A stretch of 59,596 nt of DNA from Gemmiger_A avium (GTDB taxonomy: Bacteria > Bacillota > Clostridia > Oscillospirales > Ruminococcaceae): assembly GCA_019114585.1 (NCBI GenBank), contig DXFE01000109.1:1-59596 (forward strand), given 5' to 3'. The first letter of the stretch is position 1, and the number at the start of each line of letters is the position of its first letter. The position numbers and the translations under genes were made by a program. This document shows positions 48,208-56,778 of the stretch, in pieces. Below the pieces are notes generated by a model. It was not told the DNA's origin, searched no databases, and was given only the letters and a program-made list of their open reading frames with translations.

Positions 48208-49764
48208 TCAGCCCCGCGGCAGACCGGCCAGGCACTGCCGGAGCAAGGCCTCCATGGCCGCGGGCTTTTCTGTGTTATTTGCGGTGGGGCAAAGCTGGGG
48301 ACGGATGGTCTCCAGCACCGCCGCCGCGTCGGCTTGCGGATCCAGGGCGGTAATCTCCCGGTGTTCCAGCCGGCGCTCCCCCTGCGCCAGCCGCACCGGA
48401 ACCGGCGCGATGCCGCCGAATACCAGCCGGGCGATCTGCACCCGGCCGCCCGCCAGCAGGAACGCGTAGCTCAGGGTGATCTCCCCCTGCCACAGGCAGC
48501 CGCTGTGGAAATCTCCGCTCATGGGGATCTCCAGCGCTGCGGGCGTTTCCCCGGGCTGGAAGGTCTGCCAGGGCGTGATCTGAGAAAAATAGTCCTGGGC
48601 GCGGATGGTGCGCCGGTCGGTGACGAGGGCGGTTTCCAGCATGTACAGAGCGGTGCAGGCGCTGGAGGCTGCCACCCCCAGGCAGCTGCAGTTCAGGCAG
48701 CGGGAGGCCTCCCGCAAGGCGGCCGCCTGCTGATCGGCTGCCTGCCAGTCCGCGGGGGGCTGGGTCAGGCCGTAGCGGTCAAAGGTGCAGAAATCGCCGC
48801 CCGGTTCCAGGAAAGACTTGAGACCGAAATCCAGGTTGATGCGGCGGGCCTCCTCCCGGCCCTGCCGGATGGAGTCCAGCACATCCTCCAGATCGTGGCT
48901 GCCGGGGCCCTGCAGATCCAGCGTCAGCGCAAAAGCGGGGCGGTCTGCGGGTGCATCCGGGCTGTCGGGGGTGAACTCCACCCCCATATGGGCCAGGTTC
49001 TGCCGGTAGATTTCCAGCGGCCCGGCCATAACGCCGGCCAGGTCGGCCCCATAGGGGGCCAGAACATCCGCGGCGGGCTTGTCCCGGAACACCACCACAT
49101 GGTTGCCCATCCGCCGCAGGTAGTAGGCGGCGGCCAGCGACGCGATGGTGGGATGGGCCAGGGCGATCCACTTGCGGCTGTCGCCCCGGGGCGGGACAAA
49201 GAAGATCTCCGGCTGGGCGCTGATGGTCTGCCCCATCCAGTGGATGATCCGGTGCACCGCCACCGGCGCGTCCTCAGCGCTGCGCACACAGCCGCCGGTG
49301 CACCGGCCGCAGGCCTGGCAGACCGTATCGGCCATGGGCAGATACTTCATCAGGGTGCGCCGGGCCTCCAGCAGAGAGCCCTCCCGCAGCAGCTGCAGGA
49401 TACCGGGCAGATCCGCCGAAAGCGGACAGGCCGCCTGGCACCGGGGACTGGCCGGGCTGCGGCCGCCCAGCACCGATACTTCGGCGGGGCCGCCCTCCCG
49501 GATGGCGGGGCAGGTGCTGCCGCCGTCCCGCAGGCAGGGTTCGCCCTGGCCCCGGCAGGGGCAGAGCAGATCCTGCCGCAGCAGGTCAGCCGCTGTTTCG
49601 CTGCCGGCAAGCAGGCCCGCCTGCCAGTCCAGAGCCAGGCCCTGGGCTACGGCGGGGGCTTCCTGGCACAGCAGGGGCGACGCCAGCAGTTCGTCCACCG
49701 TTGTGTCCCCGCTGATCCGGAGCACATCGTCCAGCGGGGTGATCCCGCCGCTTGGTTGTTGCAT
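48208..49764 (-). CDS. Degenerate paralogue of the FAD/GltD-type XDH subunit
   Basis: A 518-residue protein colinear with part of the neighbour at 49910. Residues about 105-190 keep a Cys-rich GltD-type N-segment (CQAACPLSADLPG...CQACGRCTGGC). The following Rossmann region (ALAHPTIASLAAAYYLRRMG) has lost the GxGxxG fingerprint; the second nucleotide-binding half is gone; then come SRCLNCSCLGVAAS and a CODH-FAD C-terminal domain with FGGIAPVPVRL. The N-terminal FAD (PCMH) domain is missing and replaced by about 100 residues without recognisable fold. It probably does not oxidise NAD(P)H; an Fe-S or scaffold role is possible. The frame is open and codon use matches the neighbours, so it is not an obvious pseudogene. 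Confidence 0.75.
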   Translation of the reverse strand: MQQPSGGITPLDDVLRISGDTTVDELLASPLLCQEAPAVAQGLALDWQAGLLAGSETAADLLRQDLLCPCRGQGEPCLRDGGSTCPAIREGGPAEVSVLGGRSPASPRCQAACPLSADLPGILQLLREGSLLEARRTLMKYLPMADTVCQACGRCTGGCVRSAEDAPVAVHRIIHWMGQTISAQPEIFFVPPRGDSRKWIALAHPTIASLAAAYYLRRMGNHVVVFRDKPAADVLAPYGADLAGVMAGPLEIYRQNLAHMGVEFTPDSPDAPADRPAFALTLDLQGPGSHDLEDVLDSIRQGREEARRINLDFGLKSFLEPGGDFCTFDRYGLTQPPADWQAADQQAAALREASRCLNCSCLGVAASSACTALYMLETALVTDRRTIRAQDYFSQITPWQTFQPGETPAALEIPMSGDFHSGCLWQGEITLSYAFLLAGGRVQIARLVFGGIAPVPVRLAQGERRLEHREITALDPQADAAAVLETIRPQLCPTANNTEKPAAMEALLRQCLAGLPRG

Positions 49765-49855
49765 AGTGTTTCCTCTCTTTATTGCCCGAATTGCACCGAA
49801 AGGGCTCCGGCCCGGGCACTGGCCCGCCGGAACCCTGTTCTTTTTGCCCGGTGCG

Positions 49856-49901
49856 AAAAACAGCCGTTCGGGGCGGCCGGTTTACGCCGGCCGTCCCGAA
49901 C
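49856..49901 (-). terminator. Attenuator/terminator between XDH structural and maturation genes
   Basis: 15-bp stem GTTCGGGACGGCCGG / CCGGCCGCCCCGAAC with one mismatch, then GGCTGTTTTT on the minus strand. A second hairpin (GGGTTCCGGC/GCCGGAGCCC, 49802-49836) follows. Read-through would be needed for the downstream genes unless they have their own promoter. Confidence 0.65.
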
Positions 49902-49909
49902 CGATCTGT

Positions 49910-52261
49910 TTACAGTTCCAAAGAACGTACGATCTGGGCTTTGATTTCCTGCAGTTTGTAGGCGTTTTCCTTCATGGGCTGGGCGTCCTTCATCGCGGCG
50001 GCGAAGGCTTCCTGCGCCAGCTCAGCGGATTTCTTCTTGCCGATGAGCACCTGCTCGGCAGCGATCAGACGGACCGGTACCGGCGCGATACCGCCAGCCA
50101 CCAGACGGGCGTCCACGATCACGCCGTCCTCCTCTTTGTAGGCGTAGGCCAGGGCGGTGACGGCGAAGTCGATGGCTTCGCGCAGACGCATCTTCAGATA
50201 GCCGGTGCGGTAGCCGGGCATCTTGGGCACCTGGATCTCGGTGACCAGCTCGCCGGGCTTCAGCTGATCCACGGAGTGCATCACGCTGAAGAAGTCGGCC
50301 GCCTTGAAGGTCTGCTCGGTGGTGTGGATCTCGGCGTCCAGCGCCACCATCACGGTGGCCATATCGGAGGCGTTCACCGAGTAGCAGCCGCAGTTCATGC
50401 AGCGGCCGGCCTCGGCGCGGGCTTCTTCCATGGTCAGACTGGTGGAGTCTTCCTTGTCCAGGCAGCGCTCGGCCACCGGGGTGTCCTTCTCCACAGCGCC
50501 CTTGGTGATGTAGATGCGCTCGGCATCGAACTTGGTGAAGCCCTTGTCGCGGGCGGGAACTTCCGGCTCAAAGCCCATGTAGCGGCTCATGCTGCGGGCC
50601 GCGATACCGCCGTCGCGGATGGCCTTGATGGCAACCGACGGGCCGTAGGCCGCGTCGCCGCCGGCGTAGATGCCGGGGGCCCGGGTATCCTGGTGCTCGC
50701 CAACCTCGATCAGGCCGCGGGCGCTCTTGAGTTCTTCCCGGTACTTCTCGCCCAGGAAGTCGATGTCCACCTTCTGGCCGGTAGCCAGGATGATGCAGTC
50801 GGAGGAGAAGACGCGGGTCTCCTCGCCGTAGCTGGGATTGAAGCGGCCGGACTCGTCGCGGACCGACAGGCACTTCATGCTCTCCAGGCCGGTGATCTTG
50901 CCGTCGGCGCCGGTGATGACCTTCTTCAGGCCCCAGCCGTTGAAGATCTCCACGCCTTCTTCCTCGGCGCGGGCGATTTCCTCGGCGGAGGCGGGCATCT
51001 CATCCCGCTGCTCCAGGCAGACCAGCTTGACCTTCTGCGCGCCCAGGCGCACGGCGGTCAGGGCCACGTCCATGGCCACGTTGCCGCCGCCGCAGACCAG
51101 CACTTCCTTGCCGATCTGCTTGGTCATGAACTTCTTGACCTCTACCAGGAAGTTCAGGCCGAACTGGGTCAGGCTCTCGCCGTCGATGCCCAGGATCGGC
51201 TGTTTCCAGGCGCCGGTATCCAGGAAGACGGTGTCGCTGGCGGACTTGATCTCTTCCAGGGTGATGTCCTTGCCAACCTCGGTGTTGTTCTTGATGACCA
51301 CGCCCATCCCGACGATCGCCTTGACCAGGTCACGCACATAGTGCTTGGGCAGGCGGTACTCGGGGATGCCGTACATCATTACGCCGCCGGCCTCTTCCAT
51401 TTTCTCATAAATGGTGACCGAATGTCCAGCTTTTCTTAAATAATAGGCCGCGGTCAGGCCGGCAGGGCCGCCGCCCACGATGGAAACCTTCTTGCCGGTC
51501 TCCTGGGCGGGCGCGGGATAGAACTTGTCGGCATGGGCCAGGATGTAGTCGCCCAGGGCCCGTTCCACCGAATGGATGCTGACCGAATCACCGTGCTGGC
51601 ACTGGTTGCACTTGGTCTGGCAGGTGTGGGGGCAGACGCGGGCGGTCAGCATGGGCATGGGGTTGACACGCAGGATGATCTCCGCGGCGCCGTCCCAGTC
51701 GTTGGCCCGGATCTTTTCCATGTAGGCGGGGATGTCGGTGCCGGCGGGGCACTCGGTGGAGCAGGCGTTGTGGCCAGTATGCATACCGCCCATGATGGAG
51801 TGGTACTGGTTGCGGCCCTGGATGGCGTAACACTCGTCGCCGCCTTTACGGGCGCAGAGCAGCTTGCCGCCCACCGCATCGGGGTAGCGGTAGTACCAGC
51901 AGCGCACGTCCTGGCACAGGTTGCCGCCCACGGTGGCGGAGTTGCGGATGATGGGGGTGGCCACGCTGTGGGCCGCCTCGGCAACCGCCTTCAGCTCACC
52001 GGCAAAGGCACCGGACTTCTCCACATCGGCCAGGGTGGTCAGCGCGCCCATGGCTACCTTGTCGCCCATGTCGCGGATGTAGGCCGCGTCGGGGATGGTC
52101 TTCAGGTTGACCACCAGGCTGGGGTAGTTGGGGAGGATATTCGTTTTCAGGGTGCCCAGCAGGTCGGTGCCGCCGGCAATGGGCTGGCTGTATTTGGCGG
52201 CCTGCAGTTCCTGCGCGGCCTGCTCAAAGCTGGCTGCGTTGCTGTGTTCAAAGTTTTTCAT
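49910..52261 (-). CDS. XDH-type FAD subunit with nested GltD-like NAD(P)H oxidoreductase
   Basis: A 783-residue composite. Residues 1-160 form the CoxM/XdhB FAD domain: GGTDLLGTLK, ATPIIRNSATVGGNLCQDVRC split over two phrases, and ECYAIQGRNQYHSIMGG. Residues about 160-622 form a complete GltD-type module: Fe-S segment (C167, C171, C210, C214, C218, C221), FAD fingerprint IVGGGPAGLTAAYYLRKAG (261-279), NADPH fingerprint CGGGNVAMDVALTAVRLGA, and AGGDAAYGPSVAIKAI. Residues about 622-783 resume the CoxM domain at CYSVNASDMATVMVALDA and its C-terminal domain with AGGIAPVPVRL. The module sits where some relatives carry a small extra Fe-S loop. It would let the hydroxylase exchange electrons with NAD(P)H. 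ATG overlap: 4 bp with the Mo subunit. Confidence 0.88.
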   Translation of the reverse strand: MKNFEHSNAASFEQAAQELQAAKYSQPIAGGTDLLGTLKTNILPNYPSLVVNLKTIPDAAYIRDMGDKVAMGALTTLADVEKSGAFAGELKAVAEAAHSVATPIIRNSATVGGNLCQDVRCWYYRYPDAVGGKLLCARKGGDECYAIQGRNQYHSIMGGMHTGHNACSTECPAGTDIPAYMEKIRANDWDGAAEIILRVNPMPMLTARVCPHTCQTKCNQCQHGDSVSIHSVERALGDYILAHADKFYPAPAQETGKKVSIVGGGPAGLTAAYYLRKAGHSVTIYEKMEEAGGVMMYGIPEYRLPKHYVRDLVKAIVGMGVVIKNNTEVGKDITLEEIKSASDTVFLDTGAWKQPILGIDGESLTQFGLNFLVEVKKFMTKQIGKEVLVCGGGNVAMDVALTAVRLGAQKVKLVCLEQRDEMPASAEEIARAEEEGVEIFNGWGLKKVITGADGKITGLESMKCLSVRDESGRFNPSYGEETRVFSSDCIILATGQKVDIDFLGEKYREELKSARGLIEVGEHQDTRAPGIYAGGDAAYGPSVAIKAIRDGGIAARSMSRYMGFEPEVPARDKGFTKFDAERIYITKGAVEKDTPVAERCLDKEDSTSLTMEEARAEAGRCMNCGCYSVNASDMATVMVALDAEIHTTEQTFKAADFFSVMHSVDQLKPGELVTEIQVPKMPGYRTGYLKMRLREAIDFAVTALAYAYKEEDGVIVDARLVAGGIAPVPVRLIAAEQVLIGKKKSAELAQEAFAAAMKDAQPMKENAYKLQEIKAQIVRSLEL

Positions 52262-54567
52262 TCTACAAGACCTCCTTTGGCCTTACCCAGCGCATTCAGA
52301 ATCTTGTCCGGGGTGGCGGGATACTCGTTGATCTCCGCGCCGCCGATGGCGTTCTCAATGGCCATCAGCACAGCGGCGGGACCGGCCGCGCCGGTGATCT
52401 CGCCGATGCCGATCGCACCGTAGGGATTGGCCGTGGGCCAGACGGATTCCAGAACCGCCGTATCGAACTTGGGCAGTTCGTTGAACGGCCGCCACTTGTA
52501 GTCGATCATGTTGTGGGTCATGACACGGCCGATGACCGGATCCAGCACCATCTCTTCCAGATGGCCGGTATCCATGCCGGCGGAGCCCAAGCCGCCCTCA
52601 AACTGCATCTTCAGTTCCAGCGGGTTGATGATGCGGCCCACGTCGGAGGCGCTCAGCGCGTCGGTGATCTTGGCCAGACCGGTCTCCAGATCGACCTCGA
52701 CCTCCACAAAGTTCATCACGCAGTTGTTGTGGTTGAAGTCGCCCTTGACCACGCCTTCACCGGTGATGGAGTAGTACATGGGGCAGATGGCGATCCAGGG
52801 CAGGCAAACGGAGGGATCGTCCTTGCGGAAGACCATCAGATCCTTGGTATCCAGATCCTCGGCGGAGCAGCCCATCTTCTCGGCGGCCTCTTCCAGCAGC
52901 TTCTGGCGGGCGGCCTTGGCGGCATCGCCCACGGCGCCGCCGGCGGTGATGGTCTCACGGGAACCGGCCGCGCCGAAGTCGGCGGGATCGGTACGGGTAT
53001 CGGAGGAGTTGATGGTGACGTTCTCCAGAGGAACGTTCAGGATCTCCGCGGCGATCTTGGCCAGGGCCAGGCGCTGGCCGTTGCCGAACTGGGACACGGC
53101 GCAGTGCACCATGACCTGGTCGTTCTCCAGACGCACATAGGCGAAGGTCTCGTCGCTCTGGGGGTCGCCGCTGCTGTGCAGGCTGAAGCCCACACCGTAG
53201 GCCTTATTGCCTTCCACGCGGCTGGGCACGCCCCAGCCCTTCCAGCGGTCGAACCAGTGGAACTTCTCCGCCGCCACGTCAAAGCACTTGTCGTAGTTGA
53301 TGACCGGGTTGCTGTACTTGTGGCCGGTACGCCAGTAGTACTGATCGCCCGCCTGGCAGAAGTTCTTCTTATAGAAGGTGACCGGATCCATGTCGATCTG
53401 GCGCAGAGCACGGGTCAGCAGGTGCAGCGCGCAGGCTTTCAGTTCCTGGCCGCCGAAACCGCGGGCGATACCCACGGGGATCTTGTTGGAGACGACCACC
53501 TTGGCCTCGATGTCCCAGTTGGGGCACTTGTTCAGGGCAATGTGCAGCTCGCCCAGACCCTCGGCCACCTGGCCCTGGGTCAGCTCGGAGCCCGCACCGG
53601 TACCAACCAGCCAGTCACCCTTCAGGGCCTTGATGCGGCCGTCCTTGGTGATGCCGATCTTGCCGATGAACTTGTTGTCCAGACGGCGTTCGTAGAACAG
53701 CAGGTGCTCTTCCTTGGTCAGGGCGTACTTGACGGTAACGCCGGTCACCTTGGCCAGAGCCACGGTGAGCATGGTGATGTAGCCCAGGGCGTCCTTGTTG
53801 CCGTAGCTGCCGCCCACGTTGGGGGTGGTGACATTGATGTGCGCGCCGATGGTGTAGGCCAGCGGGCGGCAGACCATGTTGGGGCCCTGAGAAGAAGCCC
53901 ACACGTTCACATGGGTGTCGTCATCCCAGCCGGCGGCCACAAAGGGGCTCTCCGGTGCGCCGGGGAAGGTCCAGGTATAGGCAACCTTGCCCTCCACGAC
54001 CACGTCGCTCTCGGCAAAGCCCTGTTCCACGTCTCCGTCCTGGATCTTATAGAACGGAGGATCGTTGCCCTCGAACCAGCTGCCCGGAGGCAGGCAGTTG
54101 CGCTCATAGTGATAGCCCTTGGACTCGATGTTGTCCTCGGCCCGGTAAACTTCGGGCGCGCCGGGCTTGATGGCGTCCTCCACGTCGTAGACGGGAGGCA
54201 GCTGCCGGTATTCCACATGGATCAGTTCCAGCGCCTGCTCGGCGATCTGGGCGTTCTCCGCGGCCACAGCGGCCACCGGATCGCCCACGAAACGCAGATG
54301 CTGGCTCATGACCGGGCGGTGCGCGGGCACGCCGGTCCTCCAGTCGGGAGCGTTCTTATAGGTCATGACGCCGCACACGCCGGGCAGCTTCTCGGCCTCG
54401 GAGGTGTCGATGGACACGATCTCCGCATGGGGATAGGGGCTGTGCAGCACCTTGGCAACATAGCAGTTCTTGATGGGCAGGTCATCGCAATACAGGGCCT
54501 TGCCCGTGACGATGGCGCGGCCGTCCTGACGGCGGCGTACCTTGCCGATATGACGGAATTCGCTCAT
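52258..54567 (-). CDS. Molybdenum hydroxylase large subunit (xanthine dehydrogenase family)
   Basis: A 769-residue Moco-binding subunit. The N-domain carries VTGKALYCDDLPIKN; then VGGSYGNKDALGYI, GIARGFGGQELKACALHLL (RGFGG cofactor loop) and near the C-terminus PYGAIGIGEITGAAGPAAV, where the glutamate corresponds to the catalytic base. Length and order are normal for the three-chain form. Xanthine, hypoxanthine or another N-heterocycle is possible; the substrate pocket cannot be assigned by eye. No in-frame TGA suggests selenocysteine. Overlaps the 2Fe-2S gene and the FAD gene by 4 bp each. Confidence 0.9.
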   Translation of the reverse strand: MSEFRHIGKVRRRQDGRAIVTGKALYCDDLPIKNCYVAKVLHSPYPHAEIVSIDTSEAEKLPGVCGVMTYKNAPDWRTGVPAHRPVMSQHLRFVGDPVAAVAAENAQIAEQALELIHVEYRQLPPVYDVEDAIKPGAPEVYRAEDNIESKGYHYERNCLPPGSWFEGNDPPFYKIQDGDVEQGFAESDVVVEGKVAYTWTFPGAPESPFVAAGWDDDTHVNVWASSQGPNMVCRPLAYTIGAHINVTTPNVGGSYGNKDALGYITMLTVALAKVTGVTVKYALTKEEHLLFYERRLDNKFIGKIGITKDGRIKALKGDWLVGTGAGSELTQGQVAEGLGELHIALNKCPNWDIEAKVVVSNKIPVGIARGFGGQELKACALHLLTRALRQIDMDPVTFYKKNFCQAGDQYYWRTGHKYSNPVINYDKCFDVAAEKFHWFDRWKGWGVPSRVEGNKAYGVGFSLHSSGDPQSDETFAYVRLENDQVMVHCAVSQFGNGQRLALAKIAAEILNVPLENVTINSSDTRTDPADFGAAGSRETITAGGAVGDAAKAARQKLLEEAAEKMGCSAEDLDTKDLMVFRKDDPSVCLPWIAICPMYYSITGEGVVKGDFNHNNCVMNFVEVEVDLETGLAKITDALSASDVGRIINPLELKMQFEGGLGSAGMDTGHLEEMVLDPVIGRVMTHNMIDYKWRPFNELPKFDTAVLESVWPTANPYGAIGIGEITGAAGPAAVLMAIENAIGGAEINEYPATPDKILNALGKAKGGLVE

Positions 54568-55070
54568 GCCTGTTCTCCTCCCTTTACGATAGACTGAACG
54601 GCTTCGATCACCTGGTAGTGGCTGATGCAGCGGCAGAAGTTACCGCTGAGCGCTTCCTTGATCTCGTCCTCCGTGGGATGGGGATTGGCATTGAGCAAGG
54701 ATTTTACCGCGATGATGATGCCGGGGGTGCAGAAGCCGCACTGGAATGCGTTATGCTCCAGGAAAGCCTCCTGGATGGGGTCCAGCTCGCCGGTGACCGG
54801 ATCGGCCAGGCCCTCGATGGTGGTGATCTCCTTGCCCCCGCACTCGGCCGTCAGGGTCACGCAGGAGGCCACCGCCTTGCCGTCCATCAGCACCGCGCAG
54901 CAGCCGCAGGCGCCTTCCCCGCAGGAGAGCTTGGTACCGGTCAGGCCCAGACGTTCCCGCAGAGTCTCCAGCAGCGTTTCGGATTCCGGGATCTGGCCCA
55001 GTTTCCGGCCAATGGTAAACTCGTAGGTCTGCCCATTGATGTGTAGCGTAAGTTCCTTACTCATTTCCAT
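54564..55070 (-). CDS. Molybdenum hydroxylase 2x[2Fe-2S] subunit
   Basis: A 168-residue protein. The plant-type ferredoxin domain has CGEGACGCCAVLMDGKAVASC (first cluster, read in two parts). The all-helical domain has CGFCTPG...GNFCRCISHYQV (second cluster). These wire the Mo site to the FAD subunit. The start is uncertain: three ATGs (55073, 55070, 55064) lie just after AAAGGAG; 55070 gives a workable 5-bp spacing. First gene of the island. Confidence 0.93.
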   Translation of the reverse strand: MEMSKELTLHINGQTYEFTIGRKLGQIPESETLLETLRERLGLTGTKLSCGEGACGCCAVLMDGKAVASCVTLTAECGGKEITTIEGLADPVTGELDPIQEAFLEHNAFQCGFCTPGIIIAVKSLLNANPHPTEDEIKEALSGNFCRCISHYQVIEAVQSIVKGGEQA

Positions 55071-55165
55071 CATTACTCCTTTCCATGAGTAGATGTATTC
55101 TGTTATTATTTTAGCAATGCTGGGGACGGCAACTCTGCATACAGCGATATATCCGCAAATCTTTT

Positions 55166-55185
55166 TTTGTCTACCGGTAGACAAA
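55166..55185. promoter_or_regulatory. Perfect 20-bp palindrome between the Mo island and the Crp/Fnr gene
   Basis: TTTGTCTACC directly followed by its complement GGTAGACAAA, in an AT-rich 276-bp divergent intergenic region. Position about 100 bp upstream of the 2Fe-2S gene and 165 bp upstream of the regulator gene suits a dimeric activator or repressor. It is not a canonical CRP (TGTGA-N6-TCACA) or FNR site. Nearby are direct repeats GTGTAAAA (55309 and 55320 region). Confidence 0.6.
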
Positions 55186-55223
55186 TATTTAACATCGGTT
55201 GTCTGTTCTGCTCTTGTTTTTCC

Positions 55224-55251
55224 TTGAATTTTGCTGTAAACTGTATATAAC
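55224..55251 (+). promoter_or_regulatory. Probable promoter of the Crp/Fnr-family gene
   Basis: TTGAAT (55224-55229), 16-nt spacer, TATAAC (55246-55251). For the minus-strand island no clear consensus promoter was found, in keeping with activator dependence. Confidence 0.45.
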
Positions 55252-55349
55252 TATCAAAAATTATAGGATTTTCGCCGTTTTCTGTCAACTGTCAGGCTGT
55301 GTAAAAGCCGTGTAAAAAAGCGGTATTTTCTGTTCCGGAGGAACGTTTG

Positions 55350-56009
55350 ATGAGCAGTATTCGTTTTTTTGTGGAAGGCTCCCTGCGCAAATACAGGGAG
55401 CTTTTTGAGAGCGTATGCCCCGCCCCCATGACCATTCCCAGAGGGCAGTCTCTCTGTACCCAGTGCTGTACCCACGGCTGGATGTACTACATTCTGGACG
55501 GTCTGGCCAAGGTGTACATCACCACCAGCGACGGCAATGAACAGATCATTGATTTTATGAAGGAGGATACCCTGATCGGCATGGACTGCGTCGGGGACGG
55601 CAGCCGCTCGGTGGTAAGCATCACGAGCATGACGGACATGCGGGTGCTGCCTTTTACGCCGGAGATCCTCAAGCGGATGATCCTGCAAAACCCGGAACTG
55701 GGCTTTGACCTGGTGGTGTATTATGGCGAGGTGCTGCGGCAGGTGTCCTTCCTGATGGGCAGCCTGGGCCACTCCAACCTGATGGTGCGGCTGGCCTCGT
55801 TCCTGCTTCTCTTTGTGGATACGCCCGAATACCAGCGCACCAAAAAGATCTATCTGACCCAGCAGGAGGTGGCCTCCTCCATCAATGTGTCCCGTGCGCA
55901 GATCGCCAAGATGTACGGCCAGCTGCGCAAAGAGGGCACCATCGATACCGGCAACCGGTATGTGACCATTCTGAATGAGAAAAGGCTGCAGGAGTACAGT
56001 AAACTCTGA
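55350..56009 (+). CDS. Crp/Fnr-family transcriptional regulator
   Basis: A 219-residue protein: cyclic-nucleotide-binding-like beta-roll (about 20-120), long dimer helix (about 125-150) and a C-terminal HTH with LTQQEVASSINVSRAQIAKMYGQLRKEG in two parts. The N-terminal segment has an unusual CTQCC motif (near residues 36-40), possible ligands for a metal or Fe-S cluster, though the FNR four-cysteine pattern is absent. Divergent from the Mo-hydroxylase operon, which it probably activates. Start ATG 55350 with GGAGG upstream; a TTG one codon before is an alternative. Confidence 0.88.
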   Translation: MSSIRFFVEGSLRKYRELFESVCPAPMTIPRGQSLCTQCCTHGWMYYILDGLAKVYITTSDGNEQIIDFMKEDTLIGMDCVGDGSRSVVSITSMTDMRVLPFTPEILKRMILQNPELGFDLVVYYGEVLRQVSFLMGSLGHSNLMVRLASFLLLFVDTPEYQRTKKIYLTQQEVASSINVSRAQIAKMYGQLRKEGTIDTGNRYVTILNEKRLQEYSKL

Positions 56010-56022
56010 TTAATTTGCCGAT

Positions 56023-56073
56023 AAAAAAGCCCGCCTGGCACACTACTCTGTTGTGTGCCAGGCGGGTCTTATT
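56023..56073. terminator. Bidirectional terminator between the Crp/Fnr and GntR genes
   Basis: AAGCCCGCCTGGCACAC / GTGTGCCAGGCGGGTCTT stem, with A-run on the left and T-rich sequence on the right. Confidence 0.85.
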
Positions 56074-56082
56074 AATTCTCTG

Positions 56083-56766
56083 TTATCGTATCAGTTTGAA
56101 ATGCTCCTCCAGCGCGGCCAGGCCGTCGGCGGTGCGGCCGGTGCGCAGGGATTCCAGAATACGCCGGTGGGTAGCGCACAGCGGTGCGCGGACGGATTCG
56201 TCCAGGGTAGTCAGGGTTTCGCGGCGGTAGGTCTGCCCCGGGGCAGCCAATGCATTCCGAATCAGCCGGAACAACCGGTTTCCGCTGCAGGCAAGCAGTG
56301 CCCGATGGAAAGCCTCCTCCGCCTGTTCCAGCTGCTCCAGAGTACCGGCCTGCTCCATCTGCTCCACCGCCTGCTCCATTTCCGCCAGGCACGCCGGGTC
56401 CGGTGCGGCAGCCGCCGCGGCAAAGGCCGAAGTCTCCAGGCAGCGACGCAGTTCCCAGAACTCCTGCCGGTCGGTCTGATGCAACAGCAAGAGCATGGAA
56501 AACAGTTCCGCAAAACCACGTCCCGCTTCATTTACGAGATAGCTCCCCTGCCCGTGAACGCTGCGCACAAAGCCCATGTTTTCCAGCTGGCGCAGCGCCT
56601 CCCGCACCGAGTTCCGGCTCAAAGATAGCCGGGACATGAGTGCCCGTTCGCTGGGCAGCTTGTCCCCCAGTTTCAGCTTTCCGGCGGCTATCTCCCCTTT
56701 TATATACGCCAGGACCAGATCATAGGCGCGGGCCTCCGGTGCACAGGCCGTTTGGTTCGCATCCAT
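56083..56766 (-). CDS. FadR-subfamily GntR regulator (FCD domain)
   Basis: A 227-residue protein. The winged helix at about 15-75 contains LGDKLPSERALMSRLSLSRNSVREALRQLE and the wing SVHGQGSYLV. The FCD ligand-binding bundle (about 85-220) keeps EFWELRRCLE, FHRALLACSGN and THRRILESL with metal-binding-type histidines. The TGGT-N3-ACCA operator upstream of lrgA fits the FadR class, so it most likely represses lrgAB and itself (third gene of that unit, 12 bp after lrgB). Ligand unknown, perhaps an organic acid such as pyruvate, glycolate or lactate. Confidence 0.88.
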   Translation of the reverse strand: MDANQTACAPEARAYDLVLAYIKGEIAAGKLKLGDKLPSERALMSRLSLSRNSVREALRQLENMGFVRSVHGQGSYLVNEAGRGFAELFSMLLLLHQTDRQEFWELRRCLETSAFAAAAAAPDPACLAEMEQAVEQMEQAGTLEQLEQAEEAFHRALLACSGNRLFRLIRNALAAPGQTYRRETLTTLDESVRAPLCATHRRILESLRTGRTADGLAALEEHFKLIR

Positions 56767-56778
56767 TGAAAACTCTCC

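Noticed and set aside
48208..49764. Calling the FAD-subunit paralogue a pseudogene
   Set aside because: The frame is uninterrupted, keeps its cysteine motifs and C-terminal domain, and sits in tight operon order.
46924..49944. A 1006-codon plus-strand open frame opposite the Mo island
   Set aside because: It spans four recognisable minus-strand genes and their gaps and has no ribosome site or motif.
52258..55070. Selenocysteine-containing hydroxylase
   Set aside because: No in-frame TGA or SECIS-like stem was noticed in the Mo or Fe-S subunit genes, and no selD/selA is in the window.
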